This document shows, piece by piece, positions 21,101 to 30,822 of a stretch of DNA of 64,000 nucleotides; position 1 is the first letter of the stretch; the number at the start of each line of letters is the position of its first letter. A model generated the notes under the pieces. That model was not told where the DNA came from, ran no database searches, and worked only from the letters and a program-made list of their open reading frames with translations. This DNA comes from Beroe forskalii (taxonomy: Eukaryota > Ctenophora > Nuda > Beroida > Beroidae): the NCBI GenBank assembly GCA_011033025.1, contig WFMF01000331.1, positions 62,001 to 126,000 on the forward strand, given 5' to 3'. Both the position numbers and the translations under genes were made by a program.

Positions 21101-21747
21101 CAGTCGTCAGTCAGACTGGTGTCAGCGATGCAAAATAATGGTTTCAGTTACTTTGAATAAGAGTAACCCTAACTAACCCCTATGGGTGCCCCATTGCGGG
21201 TTTCAATCACATTAAACCCATGCAGGACGTGTACACGTATGCTCTGGACGGTAAAACCATGCCTTACACCACCTGGCGAGTCAGGCCGGAGGGTGAAGAG
21301 AAGTTCGCCAACGATTGCGTCTTCTTTAACGACTCCCAGTTCAGGTATCTGAGAGTTGGCAAAGTGCCAATTGTCGGTGCTGAAAGAACCGAGAATTGGC
21401 ATTTTGCAGTGGTTAGAATGCAGTAAAAACCTTTTCAACTCACTCTCCCAATGATCTAATTAACATTTCCGTGCGTTCGAACTCCCTCCCCGATAAACTA
21501 AAAAGCACATTATTTCCTTACGTTTGAAGTTTGAACGCTTCCCTCAACAAGACATTTTCTTGCGTTTGAACTCACTCTCCGATAAAATAAATAACATTTC
21601 CTTGTGTTTGGACTCTTTAGAGTATTGCAAGTTCTGGACGCCCCCACTGACACGGCTGTTGGAGGTTACAAGTTGCCGAGCAACGTGTGCGGCTCAGATC
21701 ACATCAGTCTGGTGTGCGACCTCCAGAGAATCGTCAGTAAGGACTGA
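15145..21747 (+). CDS. NOCT-like: Nocturnin/CCR4-type EEP-family nuclease or phosphatase gene
   Basis: Nine exons: 15145-15183, 17196-17370, 17761-17833, 19051-19151, 19376-19472, 19964-20106, 20443-20600, 21226-21344 and 21621-21747 (TGA). All eight junctions keep phase, giving 343 codons. The protein belongs to the exonuclease-endonuclease-phosphatase fold and is most like nocturnin, which removes the 2'-phosphate from NADP(H) in animals. Landmarks are QIVRVMQWNVLAQG, PRYLAWETRR, IIILQEVDRYDF (catalytic Glu), KPDGCAIFY, VVNSHFRG (His), VVIGADLCEEP, MPYTTWRVRPEGEEKFANDC and the C-terminal GSDHISLVCDL (Asp-His). The family's GDFN motif reads ADLC here, so the usual Asn appears to be Cys; activity may be altered. 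The 13-codon first exon is the least certain part. Introns hold hairpins, tRNA-like repeats and a minisatellite. A human-type mitochondrial leader is not obvious. Confidence 0.87.
15630..15765. mobile_element. Foldback element with CCAAT/ATTGG stems, copy 1
   Basis: GACCAATCAGCGAGCGA... and ...CGCACGCTGATTGGTCAATGTC form inverted arms. Similar copies lie at 53700-53790 and 57150-57265. Located in intron 1 of the nocturnin-like gene. Each copy supplies one CCAAT and one ATTGG motif. Confidence 0.7.
16367..16407. repeat. Near-perfect 41-bp palindrome
   Basis: Two 20-bp arms (TTTTGAAAAAACAGGTATGA and its exact complement) are separated by one T. It would extrude as a cruciform and is intronic. 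No flanking duplication identifies it as a transposon. Confidence 0.85.
17459..17730. mobile_element. Foldback MITE (GGCAGTTCGAAC family) split by a nested element
   Basis: Left part 17459-17563 has 'cagttcgaactacagttttg' and GCAAACTTACGCCGCGCACA; right part 17694-17730 ends with 'tagttcgaactgaaactg'. The 130-bp element at 17564-17693 lies between them, so it inserted into this MITE. Located in intron 2 of the nocturnin-like gene. Confidence 0.7.
17564..17693 (-). mobile_element. tRNA-like sequence bounded by perfect 20-bp inverted repeats
   Basis: The ends are GTAATTCACCCTGCCTGTAG and its exact reverse complement. The interior, read on the minus strand, has a tRNA A-box-like D arm (TAGCTTAATTGGTAGAGCA), an anticodon-arm-like segment and a B-box-like T arm (GTGGGTTCAAGCC). 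The anticodon loop appears one base too long and no paired acceptor stem is visible. This is therefore a tRNA-derived element rather than a working tRNA gene. Confidence 0.75.
18510..18970 (+). repeat. Direct repeat pair (~105 bp, 18517-18620 and 18866-18970)
   Basis: Both copies carry AGGCCGAAAAACGCGATT or a variant, CCCCCCATAACAGACAGAAA and ATGGCTGATTTCGGGATT, ending in 'tttctttctta'. Intron 3 of the nocturnin-like gene. Confidence 0.8.
19211..19322. repeat. Three consecutive hairpins of the TTGCACTCGG / CTCGTGCAAT type
   Basis: Hairpins lie at 19211-19240 (TATTGCACTCGG...CTCGTGCAATA), 19246-19281 (TATTGTCGCAA...TTGCGACAATA) and 19285-19322 (TTATTGCACTCGG...CTCGTGCAATAA). The first and third share sequence; the middle one has a different stem but the same layout. 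Intron 4 of the nocturnin-like gene. Foldback-element origin is inferred. Confidence 0.75.
19624..19824 (+). repeat. Duplicated acceptor and 5' part of nocturnin-like exon 6 (two extra copies)
   Basis: Copy 1 (about 19624-19650) and copy 2 (about 19753-19824) repeat the acceptor CACTTCAGAGATCGGTTTGA. In copy 2 this continues through the first ~64 bp of exon 6 (real exon from 19964; spacing ~203 bp). Use of copy 2 would keep phase for about 38 codons and then hit a stop, so it would give a truncated product. Confidence 0.8.
19668..19957 (-). repeat. Two tRNA-like repeat units (19668-19754 and 19873-19957)
   Basis: On the minus strand each has a D-arm-like AGTTGGTGTAATGGTA, a central TCTGGCTC and a T-arm-like CCCGGGTTCGA. 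The second contains GGCTCACAATCG, reminiscent of a tRNA-Val CAC anticodon arm. The acceptor ends do not pair. They are SINE-like relics that were duplicated together with the exon 6 acceptor. Confidence 0.6.
20270..20293. repeat. Poly(C) run
   Basis: About 22 consecutive C inside a 'gatcgttcactcattacgt' repeat fragment related to 43870-44030. Length may be unreliable in any assembly. Confidence 0.9.
20600..21140 (+). repeat. Minisatellites in nocturnin-like intron 7
   Basis: From 20600 to about 20690 a short ACAGGATTAAA-type repeat starts right at the exon 7 donor. From about 20770 to 21140 a ~22-bp repeat with core CAGACTGGTGTCAG and GATACGTC spacers follows, including an internal duplication (20895-20965 resembles 20810-20890). 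The same core fills 26340-27720. Confidence 0.85.
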
Positions 21748-21759
21748 AATGTCAGGTAC

Positions 21760-23305
21760 AACTACAACGTTGAGGTACAACTGATTTATTTAAGGTATTG
21801 TGTGGGGCAACTTATTTTTGCCCCAGGAAGGGAACTTTGAGTCTAAGATGGGACTTTGAGTTGGGAACTTTGAGTCCAAGCTGACAGTTTTCGGGGCACC
21901 TACAAGTGTGTGAGGACTTGCTGGCCTCACCTAATCAGGTCTCAGAAAAAACTACGCAGAGACTTCGGGTACATATTATTACCGGGCGAGGTATTAATAA
22001 TACATGATAAGAAGATACGGGATGTTCTGTGATTTGACCCGAAGAAGAACCTGGTTTCTTCAGGACACGTTTTGTATGGTCCGCGTAGCTTGAACTTCAA
22101 CTAGAATGGCCAGGTAGATGGGCCTGCGATGGCCCTGGCGGCACCCAGGAGAGGAGGCTACTGGCCGAGGCAAGCGCTCCCTTGCTCCCTTGCTCTCGGT
22201 TGGGACAAGAGTCCCGTTCTTCCCCGGGCTGCGAAGCTTGAACACTGTACACTGCTCCCATCAGTGACATGTAGAAGTCAAGTTTCCATATATCAGCCTC
22301 GTATATAGCTGCTCGGCTGTACTTGCAGCTTAATAACTCCTGATTGTTTGCACTTAATATATTGGTGATTTGTACCAGCATGAATTTGGCAGTTTTAACG
22401 CCATTTATGGAACAGCAGTGAATACAATGTGAATATTAACTAGGGTCAACAGCTTTATAGTTGGCATTTCTAAGCCCAATGCAGCATCTTTCACAGCACC
22501 CCAGTTTATTGAAATAAGATTTATTTTCAAAACCAGCTTCTTCATTTTGTCGCAGAGACTATAATTAACTAATTGACATTTATCAGAAACTGAAGTGGAC
22601 AAATTTAAAATTATAGGGGAACATGCGTGGCTCAACCAGTTGAATTGTGTCGGGGTAAACTTGTGGATCATTTCTCAGGGTCAGGTTTAAAAGGATGCAG
22701 CAATACAGCGGGGTAGATTGGTATTGGGCGTTGTCAGAATGAAGTAGTGTAATTTCCATGATATTTGACTTTATTTAAGTATATTTATTTGGAACATTAG
22801 GGGGCTTGAAGGAATTGCCTGCCTCAGCTCTGGTAGGGTCTATGACTATAGAAGTTATGACAGCAGCAATACTCAGAAGTAACACAATACTTTAATAACC
22901 CTTGCCCCACCGAGGCTCCACCCGTCTGAAGGTGAATGGAAACAATCTCATTTCAATCTCATTTCACAATCTCATTTCATTTTGGATGGAAACAATCTCA
23001 TTTCACATAATTATAATACCGTGGTTAATTATGCGTGACGCGTTTATGTGGCGTCACTATCAGGGGTTAACGTGTCCTATTGATATGCCCCCCTACACCA
23101 AGTACCACTGTACTGTACTGCAGCACCAGTATATTCCTCCAGACGGTGTTGTGATCCGTCATCAACTCGCCTGTGTGAGCTGTAATAATGACGTCATAAT
23201 GTCAGGCAATGAATAGCGCATATATATTATGGGGCTCCCGCTGTGTAAATAATATACTGTCAGTAAATGAAGTTCCAGTGTCAGGTTGTACGTTGCTGTG
23301 TTGTG
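21760..23305. other. Intergenic region after the nocturnin-like gene
   Basis: No exon or element with defined ends was found. A short AACAATCTCATTTCA repeat occurs at 22938-23005, and a fragment with a CRE-like TGACGTCAT lies near 23190. Confidence 0.5.
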
Positions 23306-24217
23306 TAGTATTGTAACAGTGCTGTCGGCAGTTCTGAGAGCGATTCTGAAATTTCTGCATTGCGGCTCATTATGCAATGTACGTTATGCGCGGTGATAAT
23401 CATACGATGTCACCGCGCGTTACGCACTAATGCAAGATTTCCAAAAATTGTGCCAAATTGTGTCGCAATGTCCACGAGCCGACTTGTGCAGGTTATTTTT
23501 GTTCCGCACACTGCCTATCGACATTGGGATTTCAGAGACCGTTCTCGGAAGTGTCTACAGCTCTGAGGGTCAACAAGGGGATGAATTTTATAAACATTTT
23601 TGAATTATTGACCAATTACTTAATTGAAATTTGAAGGCATCACTTCAATATTTACATATTGCTCTTTTGACCATGCTACAGCAGAGGTACAAGTAAACCA
23701 AACAATTATAGATAAACAACTTTCCTAAATCTTCACAGTTGTAACGGGCTAAAAACAAAGTCACAATTTCCTCTCCTGCAACAGCTTGACTTATAAAAAC
23801 AGTCACAATTCCCTCCCCTGCAACACCTTGACTTATAAAGCGGGAGAGATTTGTGGACAATGGAGTCCTATGATAAACATCGTACGTGCTATTCAAAATC
23901 TCATGTTTTACAAACTTTCTCGTATCATCAACCGTTTACAACTTGATGCCTAAACTGCCTGTCCGGCTGTCCCGATTTGTGTCATCTAAGTGTTCACATT
24001 CTTTGTAGGCTGTAGGTTTAAGAGTCGACTCCTGGTGTTCGCGTGATTGCAATGTTCCTGATTGAAGTCTCATGCATCACAGGTGGAAAGTTTCAAGATC
24101 CAAATGCAGTGAAGGTGCCAAGTCTACACCCGGGGCCAGTATCCACATCCAACGAAACTGATCGTCTCCAAATCCTGATAAAGTATTTTACTAAATAAGT
24201 CTTCAGTCACAGATAAT

Positions 24218-24300
24218 AAGCGGTTACATGTCGAAGTGGTGACCGTATACTAAGCGGTTACATGTCGGTATACGGTCACCACTTCGACATGTAACCGCTT
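24218..24300. repeat. Perfect hairpin with 33-bp arms
   Basis: Arms 24218-24250 and 24268-24300 are exact complements (beginning AAGCGGTTACATGTCGAAG). The 17-base loop repeats the start of the arm. The other arm of the large inverted duplication lacks the hairpin (compare 41935-41960), so it arose or was inserted after the duplication, or was lost from the other copy. Confidence 0.9.
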
Positions 24301-24362
24301 GGTACAAGAGTAGTTACTAGTTAAACTTGAAAAAGCGAGTGCAGTAGTACAACATGTAAGGC

Positions 24363-24806
24363 TAAGGTTTTTCTTTCCTGGATGCGCTGGTGGCTGGCAT
24401 CCTAGAACGACCTTTTTTCTGGATTTTGAAATTTTGTCTTTAATTTCGAAATCCGAGGAGTTTTTGGAAAAAAGGGGGTAGGGGGTGGTGAAACTTTGGG
24501 CCTGCAATGTCCAAGATTGGCCTGTGATGTCTCAAATGGTGCTGTTTTGTCTCAAACGGGCCTTTTTATGTCTCAAATGGGCCTGTGATGTATCAATTAA
24601 TGGGCAGACATTGTCAGAAATTGGCCAGTGATCTATCAAATGGGCTTGTATTATCTCAAATGGGCCTGTGATGTCTCAAATGGGCCTGTTTTTGTGATCA
24701 AGTTTCTGCTAAAAAGTGGGCCTGTGGTGGAAAAAAGTGGGCCTGAACGACGAAAAAACCCAGCATCCTAGGGTGGGCCTGTAGCTACCTGAAAAGAAAA
24801 ACCTTA
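24363..24806 (+). mobile_element. Non-autonomous DNA transposon with 8-bp TSD, copy 1
   Basis: Terminal inverted repeats TAAGGTTTTTCTTT / AAAGAAAAACCTTA bound 444 bp. Flanking TGTAAGGC (24355-24362 and 24807-24814) is an exact 8-bp target-site duplication. The uninterrupted site exists in the opposite arm near 41875-41890. The interior contains a run of 'GGGCCTGTGATGTCTCAAATG' -type sequence repeated several times. An 8-bp duplication fits hAT- or P-like transposases. Confidence 0.92.
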
Positions 24807-25065
24807 TGTAAGGCACGAGAGAGGGTGTATAGAGTGCAAGTTGTTGCAAACGTTAGGTTACAAATGCAGTGGCATAAATTACATAAAGATTATGGCACGA
24901 GGTACGATAGATAAGGTGATACATCACAGCGAGGACTTACAAGGAAGTGTGGATAATCAATACATGTCAAAAACATTGGGGAATGGTATTGGGGATAGTT
25001 AGTACACGGAAAAATAAATCGCCTGTAGTCAAACACATCAGCTCAGATGAACCCCAAAATGCACC

Positions 25066-25195
25066 AGGGGCGGGGCCAAGTCCAATTTTGTCCAATTATG
25101 TCCAATTTTGTCCAATGATTTTTTGTCCAATTCTCAAAAATGAGGTTAACTTTGGACAAAATTGGACAATATTGGACATTTTTGCTTCCAACTCT
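25066..25195 (+). mobile_element. GC-ended MITE, 5' end copy (GGGGCGGGGCCAAGTCC)
   Basis: Starts GGGGCGGGGCCAAGTCCAAT and continues with repeated TCCAATTTTG and GGACAAAATTGGACAA segments. The partner at 28785-28897 ends GGACTTGGCCCCGCCCC. Both are flanked on the outside by TGCACCA, as expected for the two ends of one insertion. Confidence 0.75.
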
Positions 25196-25599
25196 TAGGC
25201 TGTATAGCTTTGGATGAGTTCAACAATTATAATTCCATAGTTAAATATACAATCCAACAATCCCTCTATTGATTGTCAATCCCTCTATTGAGTGTCAATA
25301 TCGCTATAGCCATGGTATCTTACTGTAGCTATTTTCGTTTGAAATTAACTACTCAAGATACAGCCCATGTAGTGGAAGAACATCGACAGGCAAAAAAGTG
25401 GAACTGAAGTAAAAATGAAAGTGGAAACAAAATAATGCTTGATTCCGTTACTGTCTGTTAGTACAGAGCTCATTACTCCGTTGGATGGACTATATTATGA
25501 GTGATTGCCACGGCATTCTGAACCAATATAGTCAAGATTTCCATCACAGAGGTTCATGACCTCTCTAGGACCTAGATACAAATAATCATCGTCGATACT

Positions 25600-26340
25600 A
25601 TAAGTTGAAGTAGGAACTAGCCAAATCAAGCCGAAACAAGCGGAACAACCCGAAGCCACCCCGAACCAATCCAAAAACCTCCCGAAATAATCCAAAACCC
25701 CGAAATGAACTGAAACAAGCGAAACAAGCAAATCAACCTGAAACAAACAAACACCAACTGTAAAATAGATCAACCAAAATCAACCTGCTTATGGTTTAGG
25801 CGGGGGCTGACTCGGGTTGATTCAATTTGTTTCGGGTTGATTCGCTTGTTCGATCTGCACTTCGGCTACATTTGGGGAAGTTTTTTGGGTTGGGTTCGGG
25901 TGGTTTCTGGCTTGTTCTGTTACTTGTTTCAGCTTTATTTGGCTTGAATCGACCAGTTCCTGTTTTTAGTACAACGACAGAATCATATGATCCACCGACA
26001 ACGACACACATCAGTGAAAATTCAACCTGGCTTCAGTGATACGGCAAAGTTCAAACTGGTAATTGGTATCACTGATACGTCTAACTTCAGAATTGTGTCA
26101 GTGATAGCAAACGATCGGTTACCTAAAACTTTTTCAATAAATCCGGTGACGGTTAGGTTAGACAAAAAGGCCAGTTAAACCGTTTTTCGGTTACAGTTTC
26201 GGTTATTCGGTTAACCTCCCATTTGCCCCTAATCAATTCAAAAAAAAAGACATTTCGGTTACGGTTACGGTTTCGGGTTACAGTTGAAAGTCCGGTCAAC
26301 CAGTATTTCAGTTACTGTTTGGTTAAATAGTTACCAGCAG
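25600..26340. repeat. Low-complexity quasi-palindromic region
   Basis: 25610-25780 is rich in AACCCGAA/ACAAGCGAA-like motifs and 25800-25920 in the complementary TTCGGGTTGATTCG-like motifs. 26180-26340 is a (CGGTTA)-type simple repeat. No coding function supported. Confidence 0.6.
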
Positions 26341-27720
26341 TTTCCTAGTCAGTGAAACGTCTAACGTCAGGACTGGTGTCGGTGATACGTCAGACTGGTG
26401 TCAGCAATATGTCATACTGAGACAGCAATACGTCAGACTGGTGTCAGTTATAAGTCAGACTGGTGTCAGTGATACGTCACATTGGTGTCGGTGATACGTC
26501 TAACTTCAAACTGGTGTCAGTGATATGCCTAACATCAGACTAGTGTCAGGGATACGTCTAACTCCGACGGGTGACACTCATATCTAACGTCAGACTGGTG
26601 TCAGTGATATCAGATAAGTCTAACGAACAGACCGGTCTTAGTGATACATCAGACTGGTGTTGGTGATACGTCTAACTGTAGATATCATTGAAGCATTGAC
26701 ACGTCTTACATCAGACTGGTGTCAGCGATACGTCTTACTTCAGACTGGTGTCAGTGATACGTCTTAATTCAGACTGGTGTCGGTGATACATCTGACTGGA
26801 ATCAGTGGTATGTCAGACTGGTGCCAATTATGTGTTAGACTGCTGCTAGTGATATTAAATCAGACTGGTGTCAGTGATACGCCAGACTGGTGTCAGAGAT
26901 ATTCCGGACTGGTGTCAGCGATACATCAGACCGTTGTTGATGATGTCACACTGGCGTCGATGATTCGTCAAATTAATTAGTCAGCAATCCATAAGACTGG
27001 TGTCAGTGGTACATCATACTGGTGTCAGTGATACTCGGACTGGTGTCAGCGATACATCAGACCGTTGTTGATTATATGTCAGACTCGTGGCATTGATACG
27101 TCAAATTGGTGTCGGTGATACGTCTTACTTCAGACTAGTATCATTGACATCGTCTTATTTCAGACTGATTTCGGTGATACGTCTAACTTCAAACTAGTGT
27201 CAGCGATACGTCTACTTCAGACTGATGTCATTTATACGGCTTACTTCGGACTGGTGTCGATGATACGTCTTACTTGGACTGGTGTCACGATACGTCTGAC
27301 TGGAATCAGTGGTATGTGTCAGACTGTGTCAATGATCTGTTAGACTGGTGTTAGTGATAAATCAGACTGGTGTCAATGATAGATACGCCAGACTGGTGTC
27401 AGCAATCCACCAGACTGGTAAGTCAGCAATCCACCAGACTGGTGTCAAGATACATCAGACTGGTGTCAGTGAAATGTAGGACTGGTGTCAGTGATACTGA
27501 TACGTCTAAAATCAGACTGGTGTCTGTGCTCCATGTAACGTCACACTGGTGTCTGTAATTCATCTATAACCATATGATAACGTCATACTGAGGAGACTGA
27601 TGTCAGCGATACGTCAGACAGACTGAAGCCATTGTACGTCAGACTGAAGTGACTGGTGTTATTGTTAGTGATACGTCAGAATGATGTCATTGATACATCA
27701 CTCGCCATGATGCTGCAATT
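26340..27720 (+). repeat. ~22-bp minisatellite, CAGACTGGTGTCAG core
   Basis: About 60 degenerate units of the form TCAGACTGGTGTCAGTGATA plus two variable bases. This is the same family as in nocturnin-like intron 7. The short ORFs here have no independent support. Confidence 0.9.
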
Positions 27721-27764
27721 TAATGTAATCCAGCAATCATTTCCATTTCCACTCACATCTTTCC

Positions 27765-28065
27765 ATTATGAAATATTTAGCCGGGGACCAGGACTGGACC
27801 AACGATCTCTAACTCAATATCAAATCATCATTGCATAACGCTTACGTAAAATGAAGCCTTAAAGTCAGGAGACTATAAATGCCGAAAGTATGGACAAGAA
27901 CAGATGGGACCTGGTAAGCTTAGTTAGCGTCCATGATAATACTAAACCGTCTAGGCCATATCTGACATAGCATCTGTTCAAGTAACGATTTAACAAACAA
28001 CGAAATAATGAATGAAGGGTTTAATTCCAAAATACTAGCTAGCTCTGAAAAGAATTGAGTACCGG
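27765..28065 (-). repeat. Repeat B, copy 1 (inverted relative to 40069-40340/40786)
   Basis: Shared landmarks are AATGATGATTTGATATTGAG, the 'ttacgtaagcattatgcaatg' stretch and TTTTCAGAGCTAG (on the 40-kb copy). In the right arm this block interrupts the 22-bp satellite; here it lies inside the left-arm-specific 4.2 kb. Confidence 0.8.
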
Positions 28066-28090
28066 TTCAGAAGGCTTGTCGGGGGCATGA

Positions 28091-28470
28091 CAGGCCCGTA
28101 GACAGAGGGGGCTAGGGGGCTGCAGCCCCCCTCGAAGAATGTGGGTACCATTTCAAAAAATAGTTAGAATAAAAAGTTCTTTGACTGATAATCATAATTA
28201 CATACTTTGGCTTGGTTAAATAGTGGCAGTTTAATCTTATTCTGACTGTTATAGTTCGCTTATAGTTGATTGTATACTTTTCAATGCTCTGATTTTGACA
28301 AATATCGTCCTGTACATTTCTTTATTGTAAAAATCATCCTACAGCACCCATAATTTCCCTAAAATTTGGCTCCGCCCTAGACCCTTGGGGCTGCGCCCCC
28401 AGACCCCTGCCGCAGCAGCTGCTCGCGGCGCAAGGGCCCCCTCCCGGAAAAAATCCTGGCTACGGCCCTG
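28091..28470. mobile_element. hAT-like non-autonomous element with 8-bp TSD
   Basis: Ends CAGGCCCGTAGACAG and CTGGCTACGGCCCTG form ~15-bp imperfect terminal inverted repeats. Flanks GGGCATGA (28083-28090 and 28471-28478) are an exact 8-bp duplication. The interior is G/C-rich at both ends and AT-rich in the middle; no transposase is encoded. Confidence 0.92.
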
Positions 28471-28784
28471 GGGCATGAAAGGTGCTTTTCGAACTCTACT
28501 TCGCACGAGTGCTTAGAAACATTCTCTTCATGTGCCTTTCGAACTCTACTAGGACACTCGAGTGTTAAAAACACTCTTACCTCTGGCGAAAGGTAACAGG
28601 CATTGCCAGTTGGCGTTCTTCCAGTGTGCCCAAATACATACGTTTCCGTTTTGTCCCTAAAATCTGACAAGACTGCCCTTTATTGTGACATAGAGCTAGA
28701 GTAAAATTTCATTTGTGGACTTTGTGGAACTCAAAACACCACAAGTGAGTGAAATTTAGTATCCGGGATTTTTTTTAAAAAAAT

Positions 28785-28897
28785 ATGTCCAATTTTGTCT
28801 AATTTTGTCCAATTTTGTCCAATGATTTTTTGTCCAATTCCTAAAAATCAGGTTAACCTTGGACATAATTGGACAAAATTGGACTTGGCCCCGCCCC
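28785..28897 (-). mobile_element. GC-ended MITE, 3' end copy
   Basis: Ends ...GGACTTGGCCCCGCCCC followed by TGCACCA, matching the left end at 25066. The inner body (TCCAATGATTTTTTGTCCAA) is present in the same orientation in both copies. The two pieces are therefore not simple mirror images: one original element seems to have been split and partly duplicated around ~3.6 kb. Confidence 0.65.
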
Positions 28898-29209
28898 TGC
28901 ACCAGCATTGATCTGCTGAGTACAGATCTGCAACTATTGGGTTATTGTGGAGATTGGTGTTGTACGCTCTTCATATAGACTATAGTTATATCACATTGTG
29001 CGAGAAAGGTATAGCATATACTGATACGTATTAGAAAAAAGTTACGAAACAATGGGATAAAGGCTTCGTTGAAGGTAAAGGCAACGAAAGAAAGTCTTCA
29101 GTAAGACACAACAAGGCACAGAGCGATATTTAAATTTGTTGTGACCTGAAGATATAGCTAAAAGATACCTGGAAGATACGAAGCAGTGAGGAGGATAAAA
29201 TTCCACGGC

Positions 29210-30822
29210 GGTGCAATACAATGAGGCTGCAAGTGTGAGACAGCGAGGAAATAGGTGAGAGACAGTGAGGATACAGGTAAGAGACACTGATGATATAGGT
29301 TTGAAACAGTGAGGATAGAGGTGTGAGGTGAGACATAGAGGTTACAGGTGTGAGACAGTGAGGAAATAGGTGAGAGACAGTGAGGATACATGTGTGAGAC
29401 AGCGAGAAAATAGATGTGAGACAGTGAGGATGCAAGTAAGAGACAGTGAGGAAATAGGTGTGAGACAGTGAGGAAATAGGTGTGAGACAGTGAGGAAACA
29501 GGTGTGAAACAGTGAGGATACAGGTGTGAGACAATGAGGCTGCAGGTTCGAGACACTGAGAATACAGGTGCAAGACAGTGAGGATACAGGTGTGCCGTTG
29601 AGCCAGTGAGGAAACAGGTGTGAGACAATGAGGATGCAGGTGTGAGACTGTGAGGATACAGGTGTGAGACAGTGAGGATACAGGTGTGAGACAATGAGGA
29701 TACAGGTGTGAGACAGTGAGGATCCAGGTGTGAGACAGTGAGGATACAGGTGCGAGACAGTGATAATACAGGTGCGAGACAGTTAGGATACAGGTGTGGG
29801 ACAGTGAGGATACAGGTGCGAGACAGTGAGGATAGAGGTGTGAGACAGTGAGGATACAGGTGTGTGACAGTGAGGATACAGGAGTGAGACAGTGAGAATA
29901 CAGGTGTGAGACAGTGAGGATCCAGGTGTGAGACAGTGAGGATACAGGTATGAGCCAGTGAGGATACAGGCGTGGGGCAGTGAGGATACAGGTGTGAGAC
30001 AATGAGGATACAGGTGTGAGACAGTGAGGATACAGGTGTGAGACAGTGAGGAAACAGGCGTGAGACAGTGCTGATACAGATGTGAGACAGTGAGGATACA
30101 GGTAACACAGTGATAAAACAGGTGCAATACAGTGAGGCTGCAGGTGTGAGACACTGAGGATACAGGTGTGAGACAGTGAGGATACAGGTGCGAGACAGTG
30201 AGGATAGACAGAGACGATACAGGCGTGAGACAGTGCTGATACAGATGTGAGACAGTGAGGATACAGGTAACACAGTGACACAGGCAATGTGAGGATACAG
30301 ATTGACACTGGATACAGGTGTGAGACAGTGAGGATACAGGTGTGAGACAGTGAGGATACATGTGTGAGACAGTGGGGACACAGGTGCGAGACAGTGAGGA
30401 TGCAGGTGTGAGACAGTGAGGAAACAGGCGAGACAGTGAGAATACAGGTGTAAGACAGTGCTGATACAGATGTGAGACAGTGAGGATACAGGTAACACAG
30501 TGATAAAACAGGTGCAATACAGTGAGGCTGCAGGTGTGAGACACTGAGGATACAGGTGTGAGACAGTGAGGATACAGCTGCGAGACAGTGAGGGGGCAGA
30601 TGTGAGTTATTGAGGATACAGGTGTGGGGCAGTGAGGATAAAGGTGTGATACAGTGAGGAAACAGGTGTGAGTTATTGAGGATACAGGTGTGGGGCAGTG
30701 AGGATACAGGTGTGAAACAGTGAGGATCAGGTGTGACAGTGAAGAATGAGGATACAGGTGTGGGGCAGTGAGGATACAGGTTTATGACAGTGAGGATATA
30801 GGTGAGACAGTGAGAATACAGG
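29210..30822 (-). repeat. 22-bp satellite, left array
   Basis: About 73 units of ACAGTGAGGATACAGGTGTG plus two bases on the plus strand, which is the minus-strand form of the array at 36-41 kb. Minus-strand ORFs here (up to 446 codons) are a by-product: the unit has no stop in any frame on that strand. Confidence 0.95.

Noticed and set aside
23645-23896. Repeated ORF with GVAGEGIVTVFISQ (also 42260-42502)
   Set aside because: Both are in the two arms of the inverted duplication, short, without splice or domain support; the similarity reflects duplicated DNA, and I see no evidence of coding.
26340-27720. CRISPR-like array
   Set aside because: Units are contiguous and degenerate with no unique spacers; this is a eukaryotic minisatellite.
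29130-30544. Minus-strand ORFs of 253-446 codons with repeated YPHCLTPVSSLSHT
   Set aside because: Product of the 22-bp satellite, open in all three frames; no sign of a selected frame.
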